Shown here piece after piece: positions 1 to 6,822 of a stretch of DNA of 64,000 nt. The stretch covers positions 109,462 through 173,461 of the forward strand of contig NZ_LZLV01000153.1 of assembly GCF_001673405.1 (NCBI RefSeq). The letters are read 5' to 3'. The translations under genes were made by a program, and so were the position numbers. Source of the DNA: Mycobacterium sp. 1245111.1 (lineage in GTDB: Bacteria; Actinomycetota; Actinomycetes; Mycobacteriales; Mycobacteriaceae). Below the pieces are notes generated by a model. It had not been told where the DNA came from and did no database searches. It worked only from the letters and a program-made list of their open reading frames with translations. Within the stretch, counting starts at the first letter, position 1, and each line of letters opens with the position of its first letter.

Positions 1-51
1 TTCGGCGAGCTGACGCTGAAGATCGGATCGAAGTCCCGCGACTTTCGGTGA
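1..51 (+). CDS. dnaE2: 3' end of a truncated gene, probably error-prone DNA polymerase DnaE2
   Basis: Frame 1 is open from the window edge and encodes 16 residues ending in KSRDFR before a TGA stop at 49-51. The fragment is too short to identify by itself. The assignment rests on gene order: in M. tuberculosis dnaE2 lies tail to tail with the PPOX-like gene (Rv3369) and next to the nitroreductase (Rv3368c), the arrangement seen here. DnaE2 is the SOS-induced mutagenic alpha subunit that works with ImuA' and ImuB. The upstream part lies outside the window, so this is inference from synteny. Confidence 0.5.
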   Translation, partial: FGELTLKIGSKSRDFR

Positions 52-54
52 GTT

Positions 55-471
55 CTATGCGCCCGGCGTCGTCCAAACCTTGGTCGGGGTGATCGCCAAC
101 CGGGTGCTGAAAGCATCCATCGAGATCCCCTCAGCCGACTCCAACTCTCTGGCGAGCTGGCCGTACTTTGCCCAGTAGGGTGCGTCGTCCTTGCAATTCA
201 CGTCGGTTGCGTCGATCTTCGCCGTACCGCCGATAACGATGATTCCGCCGCCGTTACCGTCCGAGTCCAGGTTCAGGCTCACTTCGGGGTGCGCCTTGAT
301 GTGGGTGACCTTGGCGGCCTGCGGCATGGAGTACACCGTCAGCCTGGTGCCGTCGAAGTAGTACCAGACCAGCCGGGGCACCGGTTGTCCCGATTTGGCG
401 ACGGTGGTCAACCACCCGAAGTGGTCCGATTCGAGCCTGCTGGAAACCTCTTGTGTGAGTTCGATGCTCAT
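55..471 (-). CDS. PPOX-class flavin/F420-binding protein (Rv3369-like)
   Basis: The protein has 138 residues, starting at the ATG at 471 (MSIELTQEV); a longer reading frame upstream runs into the divergent nitroreductase gene and is not used. The pattern PVPRLVWYYFDGTRLTVYS, followed by KVTHIKAHPEVSLNLDSDG and an IVIGGTAKI strand, is the split-barrel fold of the pyridoxamine-5'-phosphate-oxidase-like family. Mycobacterial members often bind F420 or FMN. The exact substrate is unknown. It is divergent from the nitroreductase at 494 with only 22 bp between the two start codons, so the two share a control region. It is convergent with the dnaE2 fragment. Confidence 0.85.
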   Translation of the reverse strand: MSIELTQEVSSRLESDHFGWLTTVAKSGQPVPRLVWYYFDGTRLTVYSMPQAAKVTHIKAHPEVSLNLDSDGNGGGIIVIGGTAKIDATDVNCKDDAPYWAKYGQLARELESAEGISMDAFSTRLAITPTKVWTTPGA

Positions 472-493
472 GGGTCGAATGTAGTCTCCAGGC

Positions 494-1138
494 ATGGCCC
501 TTAACCTTTCTGTCGACGAACTCCTCACCACCACTCGTTCGGTCCGTAAGCGCCTCGACTTCGACAAGCCGGTGTCGCGCGAGATCCTGATGGAATGTCT
601 CGATTTGGCGCTGCAGGCACCCACCGGCTCCAATTCGCAAGGCTGGCAATGGGTTTTCGTCGAGGATGCCGACAAGAAGAAGGCGATCGGCGAGATCTAC
701 CTAGACAACGCCCGCGGCTACCTCAACTCACCGGCGCAGGAGTACGCCGCCGGTGACACCCGTGGCGAGCGGATGCCGGCGGTGCGGGATTCGGCGACCT
801 ATCTCGCCGAGCACATCCACGAGGCGCCGGTGCTGATGATCCCGTGCATCGAAGGCCGCGAAGACAAGCAGCCGATGGGCGGCGCGGGTTACTGGGCGTC
901 ACTGCACCCGGCGGTCTGGAGCTTCTGCTTGGCGCTGCGCTCGCGCGGGCTGGGAACCTGCTGGACGACGCTGCACCTGATCCGTGGCGGCGAGGAAAAA
1001 GTCGCCGACATCGTCGGCATCCCCTCCGAGAAGTACAGCCAGGGCGGCCTTTTCCCGATCGCCTACACCAAGGGCACCGATTTCAAGCCGGCCAAACGGC
1101 TGCCCGCCGAGCAGCTCACGCACTGGAACACCTGGTAG
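494..1138 (+). CDS. Nitroreductase family oxidoreductase (Rv3368c-like)
   Basis: The protein has 214 residues. The N-terminal TTRSVRKRLDFDKPV and QAPTGSNSQGWQWVFV segments are the FMN-phosphate-binding and dimer-interface motifs of the NfsA/FRase I nitroreductase fold. SRGLGTCWTTLHL near residue 155 is the typical second FMN contact. Such enzymes are homodimeric FMN proteins that reduce nitro compounds or quinones with NAD(P)H; the physiological substrate is not known. The ATG at 494 follows the divergent PPOX-like gene by 22 bp. Length and sequence closely match what I remember of Rv3368c. Confidence 0.9.
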   Translation: MALNLSVDELLTTTRSVRKRLDFDKPVSREILMECLDLALQAPTGSNSQGWQWVFVEDADKKKAIGEIYLDNARGYLNSPAQEYAAGDTRGERMPAVRDSATYLAEHIHEAPVLMIPCIEGREDKQPMGGAGYWASLHPAVWSFCLALRSRGLGTCWTTLHLIRGGEEKVADIVGIPSEKYSQGGLFPIAYTKGTDFKPAKRLPAEQLTHWNTW

Positions 1139-1139
1139 A

Positions 1140-1475
1140 TCAGCCGGCGAGTTGCACCCTGACCGCGACACCGCCGGAGCTGTCGCGGCTGGCGACGGCG
1201 TGGCCGTGCCGGTCGGCGCCGTCGAGGCCGACCAGCGTGATCGGCCCGCCTTCGCCGAGGAAGTTGCGCCACCACGACTTCTGGTCGGGCCACGAGACGC
1301 CGATCGTCAGGACGTCGCCGCGTCGCGAATAAGCGACCGGGGTTTCGAACGTCTTCCCGGACCGTCGCCCGACATAGCGGATCACGATGAACTTGCGCCG
1401 GAACAGCGGCGCCTCCGCAAGTTGGGTGAAAAGGGCATTCACCCAGCGGACAAATGCGCGGTCGTTGAGTCCCAT
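1140..1475 (-). CDS. Ddn-like deazaflavin-dependent nitroreductase family protein
   Basis: The protein has 111 residues from the ATG at 1475; the reading frame extends further upstream but enters a MIRU-like repeat, and the internal ATG gives a normal N-terminus. The run YVGRRSGK - TPVAYSRRGD - IGVSWPDQKSWWRNF is the signature of the small split-barrel deazaflavin (F420)-dependent nitroreductase family that includes Ddn, the pretomanid activator. Family members are quinone reductases or of unknown role. The gene is convergent with the nitroreductase, with stop codons one base apart, and lies downstream of spoU in the same orientation. Confidence 0.8.
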   Translation of the reverse strand: MGLNDRAFVRWVNALFTQLAEAPLFRRKFIVIRYVGRRSGKTFETPVAYSRRGDVLTIGVSWPDQKSWWRNFLGEGGPITLVGLDGADRHGHAVASRDSSGGVAVRVQLAG

Positions 1476-1509
1476 TCGACCGATGCTAATCAGACTGCGC
1501 GGGTTGGAT

Positions 1510-1575
1510 TGCGCGGTTCGCCCCCGCAAGCGGGAGGTACCCCCACCTCAGACCGCTGCGCGTTCTGCATCGTCA
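1510..1575 (-). repeat. MIRU-type interspersed repeat
   Basis: Read on the minus strand, this segment begins TGACGATGCAGA, continues through TGAGGTGGGGG and CCCGCTTGCGGGGG, and ends near the next gene. That is the pattern I recall for full-length mycobacterial interspersed repetitive units. Its first TGA is the stop codon of spoU (1573-1575), as is common for MIRUs lodged between co-oriented genes. The inner part forms a hairpin (CCCGCAAGCGGG on the plus strand). Confidence 0.75.
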
Positions 1576-2037
1576 CCGCGCGCCGGCGAAGTTCTGCTGC
1601 CGCCACGCCTCATACACCGCGACCGCGGCGGCGTTGGCCAGGTTCAGCGACCGCCGGCCGTCGAGCATCGGGATGCGCACCCGCTCGGTGATGCGCGGAT
1701 CGTCGAGTGTGGCCGCATCCAATCCGGTGGGCTCCGGGCCGAACATCAGAACGTCGCCGGCTTGGTAACTGATATCGGTGAACAACTGCGTCGCATGCGC
1801 GGTGAAAGCGAACACCCGCCGCGGCGCGATTGCTGTCCACGCGGCGTCCAGTGAAGGGTGCACGGTGACCGACGCCAAGTCGTGGTAGTCCAGTCCGGCC
1901 CGACGCAGGTTTGGTTCAGACAGGTCGAAACCCAACGGCTCGACGAGGTGAAGTTCCGCTCCGGTGGCTGCCGCCGTTCGGATGGCATTACCCGTATTGG
2001 GCGGGATTCGGGGTGACACGAACATCAGGTTGAACAC
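1573..2037 (-). CDS. spoU: SpoU/TrmL-family RNA 2'-O-methyltransferase, attachment site for the element
   Basis: The protein has 154 residues when started at the GTG at 2037 (MFNLMFVSPRIPPNTG), the length I recall for Rv3366. The SPOUT motifs are clear: PPNTGNAIRTAAA at the N-terminus, MFGPEPTGL in the middle, and IPMLDGRRSLNLANAAAVAV, the SAM-binding trefoil knot. The closest family role is TrmL-type methylation of tRNA position 34. A start at 2052 is also open but adds five residues of element-derived sequence. The start codon lies inside the 13-bp attL core, so the gene keeps its full coding sequence but has lost its native upstream region, now found beyond 12520. Whether it is still transcribed is unclear. 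Confidence 0.88.
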   Translation of the reverse strand: MFNLMFVSPRIPPNTGNAIRTAAATGAELHLVEPLGFDLSEPNLRRAGLDYHDLASVTVHPSLDAAWTAIAPRRVFAFTAHATQLFTDISYQAGDVLMFGPEPTGLDAATLDDPRITERVRIPMLDGRRSLNLANAAAVAVYEAWRQQNFAGAR

Positions 2038-2043
2038 AACACA
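2031..2043. other. attL core (13 bp) over the spoU start codon
   Basis: TGAACACAACACA occurs here and again at 12508-12520. Similarity extends around it: aligned over 30 bp (2021-2050 against 12498-12527) 25 positions agree. On the minus strand the core reads TGTGTTGTGTTCA, and its GTG (2037-2035) is the spoU start codon. Sequence to the left is spoU coding DNA; sequence to the right belongs to the element and leads within 17 bp to the integrase start. The exact crossover dinucleotide cannot be read from the sequence alone. Confidence 0.85.
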
Positions 2044-2060
2044 AGGTAGCATGTCAGACC

Positions 2061-3557
2061 ATGAAACAACAGCGGGGACTCCGCGTCGTTGGTCGGGTTC
2101 GGCTCTCGGCCGACCGTCTGGAGAGTACGTCGGTCGAACGCCAGCGGGAGGTGATCGGGCAATGGGCCTCGGCCAACGATCACGAGATCGTCGGGTGGGC
2201 TGAGGACGTAGACGTCTCGGGCTCGGTCCGCCCGTTCGATACCCCCGGCCTGGGGCCGTGGCTCAGCGACCGCGCCCCGGAGTGGGACGTCCTCTGTGCT
2301 TGGAAGCTCGACCGCCTCGGACGTAACGCTATCCAGCTCTCGGAGCTGTTCGGCTGGTGTCAGGACCACGACAAAACCGTGGTCTCCTGCTCGGAGTCGA
2401 TAGACCTCAGCAGTTGGGCCGGGCGGATGCTGGCCGGGGTCATCGCCGGGCTCGCGGAAGGGGAGCTGGAGGCAATCCGGGAGCGGACCAAGGCGAGTCG
2501 AGCGAAGCTGCGGCAGTCGGCCCGCTGGCCGGGAGGCAAGCCCCCGTATGGCTACAAAGCGGTTCCCCGCGAGGGCGGGGGATGGGTACTGGTTCAAGAT
2601 CGGGAAGCGGTCTCGGTAATCCAAAGGATCGTCCGAGACCTGCTGAGCGGCACCACGTTAACCGGAGAGGCGCGCTCGCTGACCGCCGAGGGTATCTGCA
2701 CCCCCGCCGACCACTACCGAGCCCAGCGGGGCCTACAGCCCCTCGGGCGGCGGTGGCAGACCACGCCGTTGCGGAACCTGCTGCGGTCCCCGGCGTTATT
2801 GGGCCGGGTCCACCACGACGGGGAGTTAGTCCGAGACGACGACGGCCAGCCGGTCCAATTCGCCGAACCTGTTGTGTCGCTGGATGAGTGGGAGCGGATA
2901 CAAGCGTTCTTAGATGGCAACCGAGAGGCCCGCAAAGACGACCGCCGGTCGGATACCAGCCTCCTGTCGGGGCTGGCGTACTGCGCTGTGTGCGAGAGTC
3001 AGCTCCACCACGACCTAAACGTGGTGAAGCGTCCCGGTCGGACCTACGAGTACCGCTACCTACGGTGCAAACTTCGCTGCTCTCCGCAGATCCCGGCTGC
3101 CGAGCTGGAAGAGATGGCCGAGGATGCGTTTCTTTACGAACTAGGCGATCTCGAAGTCCGAGAGCGAGTTTGGGTGCCCGGCGACAGCAACCAAGAGGCG
3201 CTGGCCGAGGCTTTGCGAGCGGTAGACGAGCTGTCAGCCGCAGCCGGTAGGGCGACGTCGGCCACGATGCGCCGACGCCTCCAGCGTCAGCTAGACGCTC
3301 TCGACGCTCGGATAGCTGAGCTGGAAGCCCAGCCGGCCCGCGAGGCGCACTGGGAGTGGGTGCCTACGGGAGGCACCTACGGGGACGCCTGGAGGGCTGC
3401 CAAGGGTGACACAGAGGCCCGCCGAGCCCTACTCCAACGGTCGGGTATCACGTTCGCTGCCCGGAACATCGGTGGCCGGGGGAGTAAGGCCCGAGAGTTC
3501 CATATTCGCGTGCCAGAGGCGATTCGGACGGCGCCGGGGGAGCCGGCGAAAACCTGA
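2061..3557 (+). CDS. int: Large serine integrase (Bxb1-like)
   Basis: The protein has 498 residues. The N-terminal resolvase domain has the catalytic Ser at about residue 16 in GRVRLSADR, followed by the STSVERQ, WKLDRLGRN and ELEAIRERT motifs. A recombinase domain (GGKPPYGYKAVP onward) follows, then a zinc ribbon with YCAVCESQ and RCKLRC, a coiled coil near residues 375-425, and a C-terminal segment containing HWEWVPTGG. Layout and many motifs match the Bxb1 integrase group. It performs attP x attB recombination; excision would need a directionality factor that I cannot identify. It starts only 17 bp from the attL core, so its own promoter must lie across the attachment site in the circular form. 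Confidence 0.95.
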   Translation: MKQQRGLRVVGRVRLSADRLESTSVERQREVIGQWASANDHEIVGWAEDVDVSGSVRPFDTPGLGPWLSDRAPEWDVLCAWKLDRLGRNAIQLSELFGWCQDHDKTVVSCSESIDLSSWAGRMLAGVIAGLAEGELEAIRERTKASRAKLRQSARWPGGKPPYGYKAVPREGGGWVLVQDREAVSVIQRIVRDLLSGTTLTGEARSLTAEGICTPADHYRAQRGLQPLGRRWQTTPLRNLLRSPALLGRVHHDGELVRDDDGQPVQFAEPVVSLDEWERIQAFLDGNREARKDDRRSDTSLLSGLAYCAVCESQLHHDLNVVKRPGRTYEYRYLRCKLRCSPQIPAAELEEMAEDAFLYELGDLEVRERVWVPGDSNQEALAEALRAVDELSAAAGRATSATMRRRLQRQLDALDARIAELEAQPAREAHWEWVPTGGTYGDAWRAAKGDTEARRALLQRSGITFAARNIGGRGSKAREFHIRVPEAIRTAPGEPAKT

Positions 3558-3646
3558 CGGATCGGCTTCCACGTCGTCCAACGGTAGCCATCATCTCGGC
3601 CTCGAACTTGTCGTAGGCGATGACCTTGGAGGCCCAGACGAAACGA

Positions 3647-3674
3647 GGCCCGGTGGGATTCCACCCACCAGGCC
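3647..3674. terminator. Hairpin between convergent integrase and DUF1883 genes
   Basis: GGCC-C-GGTGGG, loop ATTCCA, then CCCACC-A-GGCC. The two arms pair over ten base pairs with one unpaired base on each side. The hairpin lies between the integrase stop (3557) and the DUF1883 stop (3703), so it can end transcription from both sides. Confidence 0.6.
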
Positions 3675-3702
3675 CCGCCTCTTGATGTTCAGCTAGCCGT
3701 AG

Positions 3703-3981
3703 CTAGACGCCCTGCGGCGAGAGCACCTGGACTGAGGCTCGGCCCCGGCCCGCGTAGCCGCCGTAGTCGACCACGATGTACCAGTGCCCGTAGTCGGGCA
3801 CCTGCAACACAGCCGGCGACCGCTCGTAGTGCCCGCCCCAGCAGCGGTGCGATGCTCCGCGCTGGTAGTAGCCGAGGTTCGTGCGGTCCAACAGCCGAAC
3901 GTTGGCCGCGTTACCCTCCAGCGTGACCCGGACAATCGAACCACGGTCCAGATACCCGAGATCGAACTTCAAATACTCCAT
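3703..3981 (-). CDS. DUF1883 domain protein, possible accessory cargo
   Basis: The protein has 92 residues when started at the ATG at 3981, which has GGAGG at good spacing; the ATG at 3987 sits right on that motif and is less likely. The whole protein matches the small beta-rich DUF1883 family: YLKFDLGYLDRGSIVRVTL, then GNAANVRLLDRTN, then a GHWYIVVDYGG strand. DUF1883 has no proven function. It is found alone or joined to TIR domains in bacteria, and in mobile elements, so a role in defence or signalling is possible but unproven. It is the last gene of the leftward series and is convergent with the integrase. Confidence 0.8.
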   Translation of the reverse strand: MEYLKFDLGYLDRGSIVRVTLEGNAANVRLLDRTNLGYYQRGASHRCWGGHYERSPAVLQVPDYGHWYIVVDYGGYAGRGRASVQVLSPQGV

Positions 3982-4291
3982 TTCCATACCTCCGCGGAAG
4001 GGGGTTTGGAAACACGAGCCCGCCCTTTAAGGCCCTCCTAGGAGCCTCGCAGTTGTCGAAGGTGTACCGTCCTACAAGCATTCCCCAATGCAGAGTAGGG
4101 CGGTAAACCCTCGGCTGGCGGACTCTGTCCTCGTCGAGGGCTTCCGTCCTTCCAGGCGGCAACACTACCCCTGGGGTACGACAAGGCGACGGAACACAAC
4201 AACTTGTGTTTTCGGCGTGTCGCGGGTCGATCGAGATCTCCGTGGTGTATTGCAGCGCGCTGTGTAGACCGCTTTCGTGCGATAGCGCACG
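3982..4291. other. 310-bp gap with operator-like dyad and a terminal hairpin
   Basis: No convincing gene here: the open frames have no start signal and low-complexity Arg-rich translations. At 4193-4210 is a perfect inverted repeat AACACAA-CAAC-TTGTGTT, whose left half (GAACACAACA) also occurs in the att core. At 4276-4291 is CGTGCG-ATAG-CGCACG, directly after the tail gene stop, probably part of its terminator. The segment probably carries the promoter and leader of the DUF1883 gene. Confidence 0.5.
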
Positions 4292-6241
4292 CTACAGAAT
4301 CCCTAGATCCCCGAGACCTTGGTTGATCTCTCTGATCCACTCCAGCGCTTTGAACGCCGGGTCCTGCGGCTCGCGGTAGCCGATCGTGATGTCCCAGCCT
4401 TTAGAGCCGTCTTGGTCCCAGCCGTAGCCGATCTTCTTGACCCGCTCCGCGAACACGATGAACGGGATCGGGAACTCCAAGACCGTTGTGCCGACCAGGT
4501 TTCCGAGCCAGAAGTGGCCGTAGCCGGGTTCTCCAACCAGGTACGGCGCGGCGTCGGACACCTTGATGGTGTGCGAGATCCGCGGGCGCGTAGCCCAGAT
4601 CTGGGCGCGGACAGCCATGATCGCGGACAGCGTGAACGCTTTCGATACGCCGTCGACCCACTTCTCGAAGAGGTGGAAGTCGCCCAGCGAGGTCGGAGTG
4701 GTCTCCAGCCCCGGAAGCGGAAGCGTCCCGCCGTCTGCGGCAGCCCGCAGCGTGGGGATCTCCATGAACGCCAAAAACACGTCCTTGTAGAGGATCTGCG
4801 CGATGGCGTCCATCACGCCGCCCAGCGGCGGCAGGTCTATGGCAGTACCTATCCCACCTGTCGGCGCCAGCGCCGTGTTAATCAGCGACGTCAGGAAGTC
4901 CCCGGCCATGTTCACACCTGCCGAGATGCCCTCGTTGACGCCGGGCATCGACCCTCCGCCGGTCACGAAGGAGGTGTCCTCGGCCTCGGTGTAGGTGAAC
5001 TCCGACGACTCGATCCCGGTGTAGAGACCGTCCTCGAAGATCACGTGCGGGTAGCCGGGGCTGGTGCCGAGGTACTCGGGGCGGTAGTACTGCTCGGGAG
5101 ACGTTGGGTCCCCGGTGAATACGTCGATCCCCTCGGTTACCCCGTCGTCGGCTATCTGCACCGCCGCCCGGATGAACCCGGTCAGCAGCGAGCCGCCGAA
5201 GGTGGTGTTCGTGCCCCAGTTGCCGTTGTCGACGATGTCCCAGACCAGGCAGCCCTCCCGCAGCGGGATGGCTTGCGCGATGGTCTCGGTGATCGAGTTG
5301 TCCAGCTCCCCAGCGAGATCTGAGAACGGATGCGGGTCGCCTTGCGACGGCAGGTAGCGCCGACACACGACGGTGAGCTGTGCGTCCTCCAGGACCTTCT
5401 TGGCCACGTCGAACCACGACTTGAACCTGGAGAAGACGATCACCAGGTTCGAGTTGTCGGCCAGCAGCGGGAACGGTTTGACGATGTTCCGCCACGTCGC
5501 CGGGTTGAACGACAGCGGCATCCACTCGTTGATGTCGAGCGGGTTGTCCGGCAGCGTCCAGAGAGACGTCTCCAATCGGAGGATGTTGACGAACAGCGTC
5601 AAGAGGAGACACCACTTGGCCGGGCCGAAGATGACCCAGAGCTTGGGGAATTGGAGTTCCGGCCGGAGGAACGGGTTGGCCCAGCACAAGATGTGCTTCG
5701 CCTGCTCGAAGTCGTGTTTGAACGTGACTTCGAGGTAGCGGTCGCCGCCTTTGGCCTTGACGATCTTGTAGTTGACCATGAAGCCGGACCATCGAGAGCC
5801 CTGCTTGTCGATCGTGATGTGGACGTTCCGCTTGGCCCGGCCCTGGAATTTCATCACCCACCGAGCCATGTAGTGGCTCAGCGAAAGCCTCAGAGTGGCT
5901 GTGCCGGTGTCGTTCTCGATCCACTCGTAGTCGATCGAGCGCCAGCCGGCGACCTCGCCGCGGCGGTTGTAGTCGCCGTCGTAGAGCTGAACCAGCGGAG
6001 GGGCGATGCGGAGCTGCTCCAGCTTGTCGTCGCGCTCCAAGACGTCGCGCCAGAGGCGCTCGTGCTCGTCGAGCCGGGACGTGTCGTACGGCGGGTTGAG
6101 CTTGGGAGGCTTCCAATCCAGCGGCAGCGGGGAGTTACCCGAGGGAGCCCCGTCGTCGGGTTCCGCCGCTATCACCGAGTCGTAGAGGGCTTGTGACTCT
6201 TCGAGAGTCGCGAGGCCGGGCTCAGCCAAAGTTGTTGTCAT
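4292..6241 (-). CDS. Phage minor tail / tail-tip protein (Gp37-like)
   Basis: The protein has 649 residues. The N-terminal third (VQLYDGDYNRRGEVAGW, then ENDTGTATLRLSLSHYMARW) is the pattern of Siphovirus Gp37-like minor tail proteins, which in mycobacteriophages follow the tape measure and distal tail genes and build the baseplate hub or tip. The middle contains hydrophobic segments (WCLLLTLFVNILRL) and the C-terminus a beta-rich stretch (SHTIKVSDAAPYLVGEPGYG). It is full length for this family and shows no frameshift. It is odd that no tape measure, tail tube or other tail gene accompanies it. A hairpin at 6264-6292 precedes it. Confidence 0.8.
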   Translation of the reverse strand: MTTTLAEPGLATLEESQALYDSVIAAEPDDGAPSGNSPLPLDWKPPKLNPPYDTSRLDEHERLWRDVLERDDKLEQLRIAPPLVQLYDGDYNRRGEVAGWRSIDYEWIENDTGTATLRLSLSHYMARWVMKFQGRAKRNVHITIDKQGSRWSGFMVNYKIVKAKGGDRYLEVTFKHDFEQAKHILCWANPFLRPELQFPKLWVIFGPAKWCLLLTLFVNILRLETSLWTLPDNPLDINEWMPLSFNPATWRNIVKPFPLLADNSNLVIVFSRFKSWFDVAKKVLEDAQLTVVCRRYLPSQGDPHPFSDLAGELDNSITETIAQAIPLREGCLVWDIVDNGNWGTNTTFGGSLLTGFIRAAVQIADDGVTEGIDVFTGDPTSPEQYYRPEYLGTSPGYPHVIFEDGLYTGIESSEFTYTEAEDTSFVTGGGSMPGVNEGISAGVNMAGDFLTSLINTALAPTGGIGTAIDLPPLGGVMDAIAQILYKDVFLAFMEIPTLRAAADGGTLPLPGLETTPTSLGDFHLFEKWVDGVSKAFTLSAIMAVRAQIWATRPRISHTIKVSDAAPYLVGEPGYGHFWLGNLVGTTVLEFPIPFIVFAERVKKIGYGWDQDGSKGWDITIGYREPQDPAFKALEWIREINQGLGDLGIL

Positions 6242-6263
6242 AAGTGTCTTTCGGGCATGAGAA

Positions 6264-6292
6264 AGCCCCCCGGCTCTGATGGCCGAGGGGCT
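6264..6292 (-). terminator. Intrinsic terminator ahead of the tail gene
   Basis: AGCCCC-C-CGGC, loop, GGCCG-A-GGGGCT; read leftward the stem is followed by TTTCTC. It separates the 69-residue gene (ending 6314) from the tail gene (starting 6241). Confidence 0.65.
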
Positions 6293-6313
6293 GTGCGGTC
6301 TTTGGTGGCGGGC

Positions 6314-6523
6314 CTAGACGGTGAGCGGCGAGTTCTCTTGCTGCCACCTGGCGTACAGGCGGTGGTATTCGGGGTCGTCTTGCGGCGTGGGCGGCGGCGG
6401 GGTCCAGGTTCCCGCTAGCCGTTGGCGAAGAATGGTCTCGATCTGCGCCGGGGTCGCCGCCGATGAGCGGCGACACCTCGGCCTGCGCCGCCTGGTGGGC
6501 GGCATACCGCTGCCTCTCGGCAT
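6314..6523 (-). CDS. Small phage protein of unknown function, coupled to the terminase gene
   Basis: The protein has 69 residues. The start ATG overlaps the stop of the upstream small-terminase-like gene (TGATG at 6525-6521), which argues for real translation. The N-terminus is strongly basic (TRRRRPRCRR); the middle has ATPAQIETILRQRLAG; the C-terminus is Pro-rich then charged (DPEYHRLYARWQQENSP). No family is recognised. A DNA-binding or packaging accessory role is only suggested by position and charge. Confidence 0.6.
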   Translation of the reverse strand: MPRGSGMPPTRRRRPRCRRSSAATPAQIETILRQRLAGTWTPPPPTPQDDPEYHRLYARWQQENSPLTV

Positions 6524-6822
6524 CAGTCCTCCTCTAGTGAGGCTTCAAAGTTGAGTCGCGCTAGTAGCTGGCTGAGAAGCGCTCTGGCAAAACGCACTTC
6601 GCTAATCAGCGGGTGGATCGTCAACTGTCGTGCGGAGCCGAGCACAGTCGTCGGCTGGCCGGCCATCTCCTTCTCCAGCCGGTCGATCAAGTCGGCGGTC
6701 TTCGCGGCGTCGAACAGGATGCGCCGCTTATGCGGCTCGGCATCTAGGTCGAACTCGGCCACGACCGACTGCCACAGCTTGCGGCCTTGGTAGCCGAGGC
6801 CGTGCGGCATCTTGGGGGCCAT
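6523..6822 (-). CDS. terS: Small terminase subunit-like protein
   Basis: The protein has 99 residues from the ATG at 6822, which has GGAG at normal spacing; an ATG at 6828 touches that motif. The sequence GLGYQGRKLWQSVVAEFDLD, then an acidic/helical block with ILFDAAKTADLIDRLEKEM, then a LTIHPLISEVRFARALLSQLL helix is the layout of P27-family small terminases of actinobacteriophages and phiRv-type prophages. Small terminases recognise the packaging site and hand DNA to the large subunit, which is missing here. The gene lies just downstream (leftward) of a cluster of perfect palindromes that could be its recognition site. Assignment is by motif memory. Confidence 0.7.
   Translation of the reverse strand: MAPKMPHGLGYQGRKLWQSVVAEFDLDAEPHKRRILFDAAKTADLIDRLEKEMAGQPTTVLGSARQLTIHPLISEVRFARALLSQLLARLNFEASLEED

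Noticed and set aside
2038..2052. ATG at 2052 as start of spoU
   Set aside because: It adds five residues encoded by element DNA; the GTG at 2037 gives the usual family N-terminus and length.
2044..2060. tRNA gene as attachment target
   Set aside because: No cloverleaf or T-arm sequence is present at either end; the target is a protein gene start.
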